Assembly (NCBI RefSeq): GCF_000275845.1
Contig: NW_006766908.1
Coordinates: forward strand, 117,884 to 137,935
Reading direction: 5' to 3'
Length of the DNA: 20,052 nt
From: Dichomitus squalens LYAD-421 SS1
Lineage: Eukaryota; Basidiomycota; Agaricomycetes; Polyporales; Polyporaceae
In this document: one piece after another, positions 9,761 through 19,387 of the stretch
Layout of the letters: every line of letters begins with the position of its first letter
How positions within the stretch are numbered: the first letter of the stretch is position 1
Translations under genes and position numbers: made by a program
Notes under the pieces: model-generated
The model's database searches: none
The model's input: only the letters and a program-made list of their open reading frames with translations
Told to the model about the DNA's origin: nothing

Positions 9761-10495
9761 CTACTCCTGGTTCTCCAAAAACCCAACGCCCGTATTCCGC
9801 ACCTTCGTCAGAAAGTTCTCATACCACTTCGCGACCATCCCCAGCGGGATCATCACCTCCGGGCCCATCGGGCCCGCGCCCCCCAGAAAGCTCGTCACGA
9901 AGTTGAACAGGTTCTTCACGATCCTTTCTGCCATGAGCGTCGCGTCCGCGGCCGGGCTGTTCGTCGTGCGCGCGACGGCGGACGGGAGCGCGGCGACCTC
10001 CTGCGCGATCTGGGGGAGGGGCTCGACGGAGAGCCCGAGGACGGCGGTGACGGAGGTGGGGGAGGTGTCTGGCGCGGCGCCGGTGAAGACGGCGTGGGCG
10101 GTGGTGGATTGGGCGGAGTAGGTGCCGCGCAGGCGGAAGATCGCGGAGGGCTTCTCGTTCGAGAGCCTGTGTTACGTTGCGCGGGAGGGGCGCGTGAGCG
10201 GGGCAGGACGCGCGCGGGGCGGGAGGGGGGCACTCACATGCCTAGGAGTTGGAAGCCTTTGCCTGGCCAGAAGAAGTGTACCGTCGCGCCGTAGCCGTCG
10301 GGGAAGGGCACTGCGAGCGCGGAGGTCAGCGCGGGGGAAAGGGAGGACCAAACGCGGCGGCGCACCTGTGCCGAGCAGGAAGACACATATGTGGTTGATG
10401 GACCCAGCAGCGGGCAGCTCGAAGATCGCGTGCGTGTCGTCGATCTGCTGCAGGTTGGTCTGCAGAGGGCGGCCGGCGACTAGGCATCCAAACAT
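9761..10495 (-). CDS. Hikeshi/OPI10 family protein, Hsp70 nuclear import carrier
   Basis: Model on the minus strand: exons 10495-10366, 10310-10238 and 10166-9761; introns of 55 nt and 71 nt with GT..AG ends; 202 residues, close to the roughly 197 of the human protein. The N-terminus MFGCLVAGR, followed by FELPAAGSINHICVFLLGT, PFPDGYGA and QLLGM-LSNEKPSAIF, is diagnostic for Hikeshi/OPI10, as is the C-terminal WYENF block. In animals Hikeshi carries ATP-bound Hsp70 into the nucleus during heat stress by contacting FG-nucleoporins; the yeast relative is OPI10. Both split codons rebuild conserved residues (Val of VPFPDG; Met of LLGM), which confirms the junctions. The frame ends at TAG 9763-9761. 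It is divergent from the alanine aminotransferase gene. I saw no clear heat-shock element of alternating nGAAn units upstream. Confidence 0.93.
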
Positions 10496-11328
10496 GATCG
10501 TTAAGGATTTTCAGAGGAAGATCGTGCGCTATCAGGGCTCGAGAGGTATCCAAGAGTCAGTGATGAGGCGGCAGCGGTAGATATGAAGGCGGGGGCGGTG
10601 GGGAGAAGGACGGCGCAGGGGCGTTCGAGGACGTTCGGGGCTCGTCGCGAATATTGAGGTTGGGCGCGTGGAGCGCGACGCTGGCCGCTTTAGGCACGCC
10701 CGCCCCGACAAGGCGTCTATCCTGCAGGACACGGTCATGTGCCTGTGGACACGCAGAGACGCGCATTTGATTAATGTCGAACGGAGTCAAAAGTTTCAGC
10801 AGTCATTTGACATACACACGGTGTGTGCTCTGCCTCGCCCTCAGCACCTATACGTATACGACTCCGAGACAGTAGCGGGTTTCCAGTCAACTGGCCATTG
10901 CGACCAATTCTAGTGGTCTTTGGGGTGATTATTCTCAGGATAGATCTCCCTCCTGCACTCAGACGCTTGCCATATACACCATAGCGAGCTCTTCGGGCAG
11001 CACAAGCTCGTCGCCCTTGCATTCTGCCGACGAGTCTGCGAGAGCCCTTCAGTGAAGTTCGATCGATGCTGAAGACGAGCGCCTAGCACCGCGGATCGAC
11101 CGGAAGGCTCGAAATGGCTGAGCGCCGATCGCCTATTTTACGTCGCGCGCTGCGGGGTGACTCGCGTCCACCGTCGAGGGCAGCGTCCAAGCGACCGCCA
11201 GCTCACCTCCTCCTTCGCACTACCATCCCAGCGCGGCCAGCGGAGACACCCATCGATAGCGATCTCCCCCATCGCCGGGCGTCCACAGTCTGTCCCCAGT
11301 TGTCAGAACACACGCTCAGCCGTCTCTC
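10496..11328. other. Divergent intergenic region, Hikeshi / alanine aminotransferase
   Basis: About 0.83 kb between two start codons facing away from each other, so it should carry both promoters. The Hikeshi side is pyrimidine-rich on its coding strand (about 10560-10640). The bases before 11329 are pyrimidine-rich on the + strand. I could not fix a TATA box. No further gene is seen. Confidence 0.55.
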
Positions 11329-12982
11329 ATGATCAGCCTCGCGTCTCGCCGTGTACATTATAACACCCTTTCCTTCCGCCTGACCCGCGCAGCACACCCC
11401 TCTCGCTCCTCCCCCTTCTCCTCCTCTGCTTCCGCCATGCGCTCGCTCACCGCCGCCGACCTCAACCCCTCCGTCGCCAATGTCCACTACGCCGTCCGCG
11501 GCGAGCTCGCCATCAAGGCCGAGGAGCACCGCGAGAAGCTCGCCGCGGGCCACAAGCACCTCCCCTTCGACAAGGTCATTTCCTCCAACATCGGCAACCC
11601 CCAGCAAAAGGGCCTCGACCAGCCCCCTCTCACCTTCCCTCGACAGGTGCGTTCTCGTTTCCCTGTCTCGTTCCGAGCAAGTACAGTGACCCCTCGTCCG
11701 CGCGCAGGTCGCCGCGCTCTTAGAGTACCCTCCGCTGGTAGACCTCGTGCGGGGCAAGTGGCCCCAGGACGTCATCGACCGCGCCAAGGAGCTGCAGGAG
11801 GAGATCGGGTCCATAGGCGCGTACTCGCACAGTAAAGGAGTTCCGCTCATCCGCAAGAGCGTCGCAAAGTTCATCCAAGGTGCGTCCCATCGCGACCCTG
11901 CGCGCCCCGCACTGACACCCGCCCCAGAGCGCGACGGCTACCCCAGTGACCCCGAAAACATCTTCCTGACCACAGGCGCGTCCGCGGGGGTCTCGCTCAT
12001 CCTCAACGTCCTCATCACGCCCAACGTCACCGGCGTGCTCATCCCTATCCCCCAATACCCGCTCTACACCGCGACGCTCGCTCAGTTCTCCGGCGTCCCC
12101 CTGCCCTATCACCTGTCCGAGTCCGACGACTGGTCGACGTCATTGGACGAGATCCGCGCTGCGCTGCGCAAAGCGGAGGCGCACGGCTCGCACGTCGTCC
12201 CCCGCGCGCTCGTCGTCATCAACCCGGGCAACCCCACCGGCGCGATCCTCGACAAGCGCACGATGGAGGACGTCGTCCGGCTCTGCGAGGAGCACTCGCT
12301 CGTCCTCCTCGCCGACGAGGTCTACCAGGCGAACCTCCACCGCCCGGACACGCACCCGTTCCACTCGTTCAAGCAGGTCGTGCGCGACCTCCGCTCGCCC
12401 GTCCCCCTCTTCTCCTTCCACTCGATCTCCAAGGGCGTCTTCGGCGAGTGCGGCCGGCGCGGCGGCTACTTCGAGTGCACGAACATCCCCGACGACGTCC
12501 GCGCCGTCCTCTACAAGATGGCGTCCGTCTCGCTCTGCCCCCCGCTCTCCGGCCAGGTCGGCGTCGACTGCCTCGTGCGCCCCCCGAAGCCCGGCCAGCC
12601 TTCGTACGAGCTCTACGCGCGCGAGACGGACGCGATCCACGCCGCGCTCCGGCACCGCACGCGGCTCTCCGCCGCGCGCCTGAACGCGCTCCCGGGCGTG
12701 TCGTGCGTCGACTCGCCCGGGGCGCTCTACCTGTACCCGAAGATCGAGCTGCCGCAAAAGGCGGTCGAGGAGGCCGCGCGGCAGGGCAAGGCGCCCGACG
12801 CGCTGTACGCGCTCGAGCTGCTCGACGCGACGGGCATCTGCGTCGTGCCCGGGTCCGGGTTCGGGCAGAAGGACGGCGAGAGCCACTATCGGCTCACGTG
12901 CCTGTGTCCGGGCGTGGAGGAGTACGTGGGCAAGCTCGAGAGCTTCCACTTGAAGTTCCTCGAAAAGTATGGGGGCCTGTGA
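11329..12982 (+). CDS. Alanine aminotransferase (class I/II PLP enzyme), probably mitochondrial
   Basis: Exons 11329-11646, 11708-11879 and 11928-12982; introns of 61 nt and 48 nt; 514 residues. It should interconvert alanine plus 2-oxoglutarate with pyruvate plus glutamate. The ALT signature is clear: FPRQV-ALLEYPP early, GAYSHSKG, then NPGNPTG (Asn265), ADEVYQ (Asp293, Tyr296), SISKG with the PLP Schiff-base Lys332, GECGRRGGYFE and the carboxylate-binding Arg485 near the end. Residues 1-36 are rich in Arg and Ser with no acidic residue, like a mitochondrial presequence. Met37 (ATG 11437) starts a 478-residue form near the length of cytosolic enzymes, so two products are possible. The 48-nt second intron is a multiple of three and lacks an in-frame stop: retention would insert 16 residues. 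Family is certain; splice use and targeting are inferred. Confidence 0.95.
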
Positions 12983-13022
12983 GCGGGTGGCGGGGGTGTC
13001 GTCTGTCTGGATCATTTAGGTC

Positions 13023-13045
13023 GGGAGGGAGGGAAGGGGGCTGGG
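13023..13045 (+). repeat. G-quadruplex motif
   Basis: Five runs of three or more G on the + strand (13023-13025, 13027-13029, 13031-13033, 13036-13040, 13043-13045) with loops of 1 to 2 nt. It lies 41 bases after the aminotransferase stop codon, on its sense strand, so it would be in the 3' untranslated RNA if transcribed. Confidence 0.75.
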
Positions 13046-13115
13046 AGGTCGCCGTCGCTCTTGGTTTCTCGATGTATTGATACATGCTATTGCCGTTTGG
13101 GTCGTCGGTCGTTGC

Positions 13116-13141
13116 TGCGCGCGCGCGTGCGCGTGTGTGCA
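13116..13141. repeat. 26-bp alternating pyrimidine-purine tract (Z-DNA-prone)
   Basis: Every step from 13116 to 13141 alternates pyrimidine and purine, mostly CG with some TG. Such runs are the classical Z-DNA-forming sequence. It sits in the convergent intergenic region. Confidence 0.8.
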
Positions 13142-13587
13142 ACGGCGTACTAAGATGGAAATACTGCACCCTCCGGGGCATACCTGTCGCACAAGATGTC
13201 ATTGGACCCTAGCTCGAGGCTGAATCCACCGCCCATGCAGAGTCCATTGAGTGCCCGGACCGACCGCGCGGTCGACGATCGACAGGCAAGGGACCCATCA
13301 AAACTTCGAGGACGTCCTGGCCAGTCCAATCGCCCCCCGCATCGTGACCGTGCTCCGAGAGCCTGTCTGGCTTATCCTGAACCTACCCGGGCGGGCATGC
13401 AGCGTTCCTGACTTCGTGCTGTTGAGGCCGAGTCCGTACGCTTCGATCGACCACCGGCTTCTTTGTGGTAGAGTTGGAGGCATGCACGCAAGGAAAACAG
13501 ACATAAATCCGATTCGCGTCTACCGAAACTTTCGCGTGTCCGCGTCGGGTGCTACCGTAACACAAACTGTATCAACTTCGCGATAGG

Positions 13588-13835
13588 AGGAACGCAGAGA
13601 AGCGGGCGGGTGACCTCGACAGAGCATGGTTGCACCAGGCCTCAGGAGCTATAAGTGGATGGGTGTCGGAGACGAGAGAAGGAGACGGTAGAAGTAGACG
13701 GAACAGAGAGGATGCGAAGCGGAGAGGCTTAGAAGCGGGCGCAGATCACCTCGACGCGTATCGCGGGAACGGTCTACACAGCACGAAATATCTGGGTTTG
13801 CTCGAACAGTGAGGAAGATGCGAAGCAAGGCTGCG
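13588..13835. repeat. Degenerate GA-rich direct repeats
   Basis: The string AGAAGCGGGCG followed 4 to 6 bases later by ACCTCGAC occurs at 13598-13620 and again at 13731-13755. GAGGAxxATGCGAAGC-like units recur at about 13709 and 13811. The copies are imperfect; origin unknown. Confidence 0.4.
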
Positions 13836-13856
13836 TATGCGTACACCTAGTACTGA

Positions 13857-15904
13857 CTAGTAGCGGCGGCCCTGGGTCTGAGCCGCAGAATGATACTCAA
13901 CAGAAGCGGAACTGGAACCCGGAACTGAACCTGAGCCTCGAGTCCGATATTCGTTATGGTCAGAGCCACGACGATTTGAATGCGCGCCGGAAGAAGACCC
14001 GGTGGGTACGTTCGTACTCAGATTCCCCATCGACACGCAGCACGAACCCACCTCCGACCCAGACGGAGCACCGCGCTGCGCAGCAGAGCCTTCCGTCAGA
14101 TCTCCGAACGACGCGGGGGAAGACGAAGAGGTCGAAGGGTGCGGCGACGATTTTGACGACGAGGAAGACGCGCGACTGAGCGGCGTCCTGGGGACTGCGA
14201 GCGTGGGGGAGAGCCAAGTTCCTTCTGCGAAGCGCGGCGCGTTCGGAGGAGCCAGGTTCGCTCGTGAGCTGGGGCCAGCCGCTGGGCCAGGACCAGTCGC
14301 GGGCGATCGCGCAGGCGAGGACGCTCCGCCGCCACAGCAAGGTGCGCGCTCGCCAGAGACGGCGAACGTCAACGTGCGCCCGGACGCGCTGTCGAAGCGA
14401 TCCGCATCGCACCTGCACATGCCCGGAGGACACCTGCATTGGCCGCCGCAGCACTCTTCGTTGATCGTAGGCGTCTGCTGCACAGGCCCGTTCTGCATCT
14501 CGTTCCACATTCCGTACGTCTGCAACATAGAGGGGTCGTAGCGGAGGTCGGGTTGGCTTTGGTCGGGAGAGAAGATGGGGGATTGCATGGTCGGGGATGT
14601 TATGTCCGGCATGGAGGGCACCTGGCGGAGCCAATCGTCGACGTTTTGCATACCGGACGGGTCGTACATCGCGCGCGCATTGCCTGTTGCGAGTGCGGCT
14701 AGAATGTTAATGTTGCACTCGACACAGGCGACGCAATTGTTCGGGTTAGCGCAGGCGGCCGTAAGGTCCGCGTTCGGACCGTTGTGCTCTAAGCAACCGG
14801 GACAGGCGCACGAGGGTCCACAACCGCAAGCAGGAGGGGAAGATAGGGGCGACGTTTCTAAAGGCGAGCCCTCCGCACCGGGAGGCCACGCGCCAAAAGA
14901 TGAGGCGGTATTCGAAGCGGTATTGAGGAGACCTTGGACGTTGAAAGGATTCCCCTCGTTCATGGAAGGGTAGCCGGTGGCATGGGAGTACTCATAGGCG
15001 CGACTGTAGGGGCTGTAGAACGACTGGCCATGGGTAGGCAGACGGCCGCTTTGGGTAAGAGACGGACTGTGCGAGGTGCGGGGAGGGGAGCTGGGACGCT
15101 CAGCGGCAGGTTTGGGGAGAACCGGACGGTTGCCCCCTGCGTGAGCGTGAACGACGAGTGCGGCAGGTTGCGATATAACCCCATCCACAGAGGTAGAGAT
15201 AGGGCGCGCTTCAGAATTCCGACGTTCGTGTGGCTTCGCAGGACGTTTGCCGCGATTACGTGGTGTCCAACATGTGCACGTCGCGCCATCCTTGCAAGAA
15301 CAGCCACGACCTAGCATCGAGGTTAAATTTGGAGGGCTATCCTGCGCTCGCAGTAGACTTACTGCTTTGGTCTGAGTCGGAGCCTTCTGAAAAGAGTTGG
15401 GACGCAACCGACGCTTCCAGCAGGTCTTCGGGCAAACCGCTGGGAAACGCGGCGCGAGCCGGAAGCTTTGGTCCACCTAGAGCGCAGCAGACCAGAGCAG
15501 CCTTTGAAGTCAGACAAGAGCGAGCAGGGCGCGCTCAATGCATTAACACACCTTTGCTGCCAGAAGGGCCTGGCACCTCTTCGCTGGCCTCCTTGTTTTC
15601 ACAGACGCATTTGACGTGTATTTGGCGTGTCTTACGAAGCTCGCGACAGTGCTCACACTGGGTGACAGGTCGACCCTTCTTCTTGATCTCGAACAGAGGA
15701 CGGTCGGTATGTTTGCAGGAGGATGAGCGGTGGCCTTTGATACAAGTCTCACTAGGGCGCGTGATCAGCGGGGCGTGGAATGGCATCATTCGGAACCAAG
15801 CTGCCATACCAGGCGTACTTCTTGTCGGCGACGAAGACCTGGGAAAGGAAGGGACGTGCTCAATAACACAAGCCTCATATGAGGCGAGTGCCACCACCCA
15901 CCAT
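13857..15904 (-). CDS. Copper-fist transcription factor (ACE1/CUF1/MAC1-like)
   Basis: Minus-strand exons 15904-15902 (ATG only), 15838-15810, 15751-15552, 15476-15363 and 15310-13857; introns of 63, 58, 75 and 52 nt; 599 residues. The N-terminus is a full copper fist: zinc ligands Cys11-x2-Cys14-x8-Cys23-x-His25 at the same numbers as in yeast ACE1, the KGRP minor-groove motif at 36-39, and CEHC at 43-46, followed by a Cys-containing HVKCVCEN stretch. Further Cys clusters may bind Cu(I): residues 119-129 (CxCx5CxC), 277-288 (CxCx3CxCx2C), 302-314, 402-416 (CCx3CxCx4CxC) and 440-441. The rest is Ser/Pro-rich linker with an Arg/Ser-rich tail. It should be a nuclear regulator that senses copper; the clusters cannot say whether it activates in excess (ACE1 type) or starvation (CUF1/MAC1 type). 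Every split codon rebuilds a family residue. Confidence 0.92.
15872..15885. repeat. 14-bp perfect palindrome in intron 1 of the copper-fist gene
   Basis: GCCTCATATGAGGC reads the same on both strands. It lies inside the 63-nt first intron, 17 bases downstream of the start codon in the direction of transcription. Possible binding site for a dimeric protein; function unknown. Confidence 0.5.
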
Positions 15905-16119
15905 GGTCGTCGATGCGACTGCGGGAGGTGGATTTGCAGGTAAGGTTGAGGGGAACGCCCCGAGCGTGCTGCACACGCCCGCGACGCCAAGCGAGCGTTA
16001 TTGGGAGATGGGGAGCGCGGCGTAGGAGTGGTGGTGGGAGTAGAGAACTGGCATGAGCAAGGAGTAGAAGGGAGGAAATCAAAAGGGATTTAAACTAGGA
16101 GGGTGCAACCACCGGGCTG

Positions 16120-16129
16120 ATATTGCTGA
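16120..16129. promoter_or_regulatory. Candidate copper-signalling element upstream of the copper-fist gene
   Basis: ATATTGCTGA fits the relaxed fungal copper-regulator consensus built on a GCTG core with an AT-rich 5' side (the CuSE/MRE type). It lies about 215 bases upstream of the start codon. A second GCTGA core at 16116-16120 has a poorer flank. The consensus is loose and should occur by chance about once per kilobase, so this is only a candidate. Confidence 0.25.
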
Positions 16130-17475
16130 GCGCAACGCCACACTTCATCAACAGCGCCAAATACAGGCCCCCGGTCCGTGTGACACGTTACTCGTCACGC
16201 TCTCTTGAGAGCCGCAGTAGGTTCGCGAGTGGCGATATTCACGCTATGCGGGCACATGCCACACGAAATCAGTACATGAATCACAGAGCCCGCGGTCAAA
16301 ATCTGGTATCATCTCCCCCGTCCTCCACTGCCCGCGTCAGCGCACAGCCGGCGAATCTGGACGAAGTCGGCGTCCTGGCGAACTACCCGACTCTTCGAAT
16401 CCACGGAATTTGCTCCGCAAGGGCGGATGACGCCCACTCACTCGTCTTCCTTACCAAATGTATGCTATCGCTCCTGGGGGCGGTGTGCGCAGAACAGGAC
16501 AGGTTGCATCCGGAGGTATCGGAGAAGCATGACGTTGGCTTCGCCCAGCGTCGACGAGATCAGTCTGACGGGGTGTCAGTCGTGTGAGGGTCAGCCACGA
16601 GGCTGCGTCGCTTCTCCGTTCCCGCTCCTGGGAATGAAACGTGGGTCGACCAGCTCCGAGGTAGCCACACTTGGAAGTGCATGAGCGGTGTCTGTTGTTC
16701 CGAGATAGGTACTCCGTGTGCACTCGTCATACGGCGCCTTCTAGTCCCGCTGCGCAACCTGGGACAGTAGGACCGAAGGATGCCATGGTCTGAACGCCGC
16801 AAACTTGTCGTCTGGAAGATTGACGTTGGCCGCGTACGTACTCACCAAGCTCCGCAGGCCTGGTGACTACGGAAGACATGGCGAGGAGGCCGTTTCTTAC
16901 GACCGTCGTGGCAGCATCGCAACACAGAAGCGCCAGGAGCAGGGCATGCATCGGATCGTAGTGGAGAAAGGAAGCCCAAGGTCGGGAAGTGGGCGCCACG
17001 CATGGCACTGCGGACGTAGTGTGGCAGACAGCTTGGGTGGAACGGAAGGACCGCCGGACGACGCGAGTAGATCGATCTAATGGAAGAGTGAGAAACTCGG
17101 GCCTGAGGCGATGCGATAGTGTGGCGCATGACTATGTGGTTAAGTTGAGCCACCTCGGCGATCTTGCGGGAAGGCGAAATGCGCGCAGCCCGACGCCTAT
17201 TTGCCGGTCGTAGGAACAACCGGTACGTGGACGTCTGCCTCGAGGAACGATGACGACATTCGGCGGCTTCACCGAATGTTGATCAAGCTTGGCTGTGCGG
17301 ACCAAGCTTGCTGGCAGGCTAGGGCAGGCTGCAGCGTACACGTGGGTTCCAATGCTATAGCTAGCGCCCCCGCGAAGCACGGTAGGCAATGAGGAGCGCG
17401 CACCGAACCAGAATAACCATGATCGGTTGATTCGTCGGGACTCGGAAACGGGGCTTCTGGCATTCGTCGAAGCCG

Positions 17476-17495
17476 CGACTTGTTCTAACAAGTCG
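17476..17495. repeat. Perfect inverted repeat, 9-bp arms
   Basis: CGACTTGTT and AACAAGTCG are separated by CT, giving a 20-nt near-palindrome. No adjacent T-run or gene end explains it; possible cruciform or dimer-binding site. Confidence 0.6.
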
Positions 17496-18029
17496 TGGAC
17501 CTACGGAATAGCATTTTCTCGCAACTAGTCAATAGTCGAAGAAGCGTTAGAAGCCGAAGCCAAAGCTAGTACAGGTTCGCGTTCAGGACGTTCCGCATGT
17601 GAGGCTATGACTGGTCGCACGTTTAGAACAGACTCACTCATGGTACTCGAGCACACCCACTGGGGTCGCCGCCGTCTAGTGCACAGATTGGCATTGCGGT
17701 TTGCACCTCTGAGAGATTCGAAATCTTGTGATACCATGCTCGCGTTCTACATAGAGACACATCTCCAGGTGCTGAAGCCCTCTTATGCTGAGCAGATGTA
17801 TCTGGAAAGACATACTCAAAGTCGTCAGAAAGGGTCAAAGGCGAGTCGGCTTCACGTTGAGTCGTTGAATGGATGAGTCCAAGGACAAGCGCAAGCCGTC
17901 CACGCGCGTTGTGCGACAGGTTCGGAACGCTTCCGGGCCGCCGCCTTCTCATTTTGAATATGCGCCGGCCCTTACTCGAGCCTGAGACTTGTTTGGCCGC
18001 TCCGAGTCGGATTGTTTGCTCCCCTCGCA

Positions 18030-19387
18030 ATGTCTGCACCTGTAGACACCTCACCATCGCCTTTGCCTCTATCACAGGTCAAAGCCTTAGATGTCGCTCA
18101 TTTCGACCGCATCGTCCGCAACGCGCTCGATCAATGTTGCGCCGCAGAGCGCATCGTACTCAACACCTATCCCGACGACAAGATTGCGCGTCGGAAACTC
18201 GTATGCGTGCGTATAGTGGGACATCTTTTGACCCATAGGTTTCTACCAGCTCCAGCCGCCGTCCCGGTTGCGCGAGCTGTCGTTTCTTCCCAATCTCGAC
18301 ATTCGACTGAGGTAGAAGCCGGCTACATAGTAGACGTAGAGGCACTAGTCCAACTTGGAGCGTTCTACAAGGACCATATCATGCTTTCATGTGAGTCTTG
18401 AGTCGTTTGACTCTCGTGCTTCCATGACGTCATTACATCTAGCTCGCAAATTCAAGGGCCACGATACATAGTCCTATCACATCCACTTTTTAGCCGCCCT
18501 CTTTCGAGCTCACGGAGGAAGATATTCAAGAATGTTGCATAAGTCTCCACCCAATCGCGCTTCGTTGAAAGATCTCGTACGTCGTGGATCGCCGCTGTCT
18601 TGTTCCTCACTACATACAGGCCTTGAAGCGTGACGACTACCGGTGTATTGCGACAGGCGCAATCTATACACAATATTACCGTGCCCACCGCGGCGAAATC
18701 GGAGAACACACCTCTTCCATCAAGCTACTGAGATGCTGCCGCACTTTCCCTGGTCTTACCAACAGCTCTCTACATAAGATAGTCTGCACTGTGCTGGAAG
18801 GACCAGGCTTCACGCAGCTCGTCGAGGAGCTGGCGAAAGAGAACATATCCACTGCACTGAAGAACGTCTTCATGGTGGTGTCCGTCGACTTGTGTGATTG
18901 CTTTGACACGCTCGAGCTTTGGTTCGAGCCTGTGACGGCATGTCCCTGTTTCCATGTATTCTTCATGGTCGTGAGTTGAATTGATGATTGCCAGGGCGTT
19001 CCTAACCGCTACAGGTTCGCTTCGATCCATCCACTGGAAGCAATCGGCATATGGAAGGAGTTTATCACGTTCCATTCAAGTAATCCCCGCCTGCCATCAA
19101 CAAGCTCAGAGTACTTGAGCATCCATGCGGCGTGTTGTAGAATCGCTCATCTTTCTAGAGCCTCGGACCATTTGTACGAACTAGAGGAGCACTGGCATGT
19201 GGAGTTTGACCCTGATGCCTCTAGCGAGGTCGCTGACTTTTCTGATGCTTTAGCTGCTAGTCTTGAATACGCCCTCTGGCGCTCTTGTATCGATGATATT
19301 TTGCAGAATACCTTGGACATATTATGCCATATCTATGCTACTATTGTGCAGGTGTTGGAGTGCACTACTAGCAATCATCGCGGATAA
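18030..19387 (+). pseudogene. HNH_2-like endonuclease-domain gene, probably decayed
   Basis: It resembles the large basidiomycete family of HNH_2-domain proteins. The pieces are in family order: an N-terminal helical part ending in LGAFYKDHIML (exon 18030-18390); ALKRDDYRCIATG, the usual lead into the HNH core (exon from 18620, after a 43-nt intron); SVDLCDCFDTLELWFEPV; and a C-terminal SSEYLSIHAACCRIAHLS block (19090-19160). Several features suggest decay. The segment 18391-18620 joins only with a 103-nt intron, the longest in the window, and carries stops in all other readings. The intron at 18971-19014 splices cleanly but puts the C-terminal block one frame off, giving a stop at 19081. The position where relatives usually have His in the D-x-H-x-x-F-D motif is Cys. 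A 287-residue product is still conceivable. These proteins are widespread and of uncertain function. Confidence 0.5.

Larger units (their letters stand above)
12983..13856. other. Convergent intergenic region with non-B DNA motifs
   Basis: This lies between the 3' ends of the aminotransferase (+) and copper-fist (-) genes. It contains a G-quadruplex motif at 13023-13045, an alternating pyrimidine-purine tract at 13116-13141, and a patch of degenerate GA-rich repeats at 13588-13835. Short open frames here show no family signature. Confidence 0.5.
15905..18029. other. Long stretch without a supported gene
   Basis: The first 180 bases are purine-rich on + (pyrimidine-rich on the coding strand of the copper-fist gene) and include TTTAAA at 16089-16094, so they are probably its leader and promoter. 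Beyond that, frames of up to 154 codons on + (16123-16587) and 145 on - (17638-18075) lack family signatures and overlap each other. A 9-bp perfect inverted repeat with a 2-nt spacer lies at 17476-17495. The stretch could be intergenic, decayed, or hold lineage-specific exons I cannot resolve. Confidence 0.4.

Noticed and set aside
12140..13015. A 291-codon open frame on the minus strand opposite the aminotransferase
   Set aside because: It is antisense to a highly conserved enzyme with strong C/G third positions, which removes stops from this frame. Its peptide is low-complexity Arg/Val/Glu/Leu-rich without a family pattern.
14002..14541. A 179-codon frame on + opposite the copper-fist last exon
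   Set aside because: It is antisense to the Ser/Pro-rich coding exon and has no family signature.
16123..16587. A 154-codon frame on + as a gene
   Set aside because: No family, no splice structure, overlapping frames on the other strand, and codon use unlike the conserved genes.
18921..18935. tRNA-like B-box (GGTTCGAGCC)
   Set aside because: It lies inside the conserved LELWFEPV coding block of the HNH-like gene, and no A-box or cloverleaf surrounds it.
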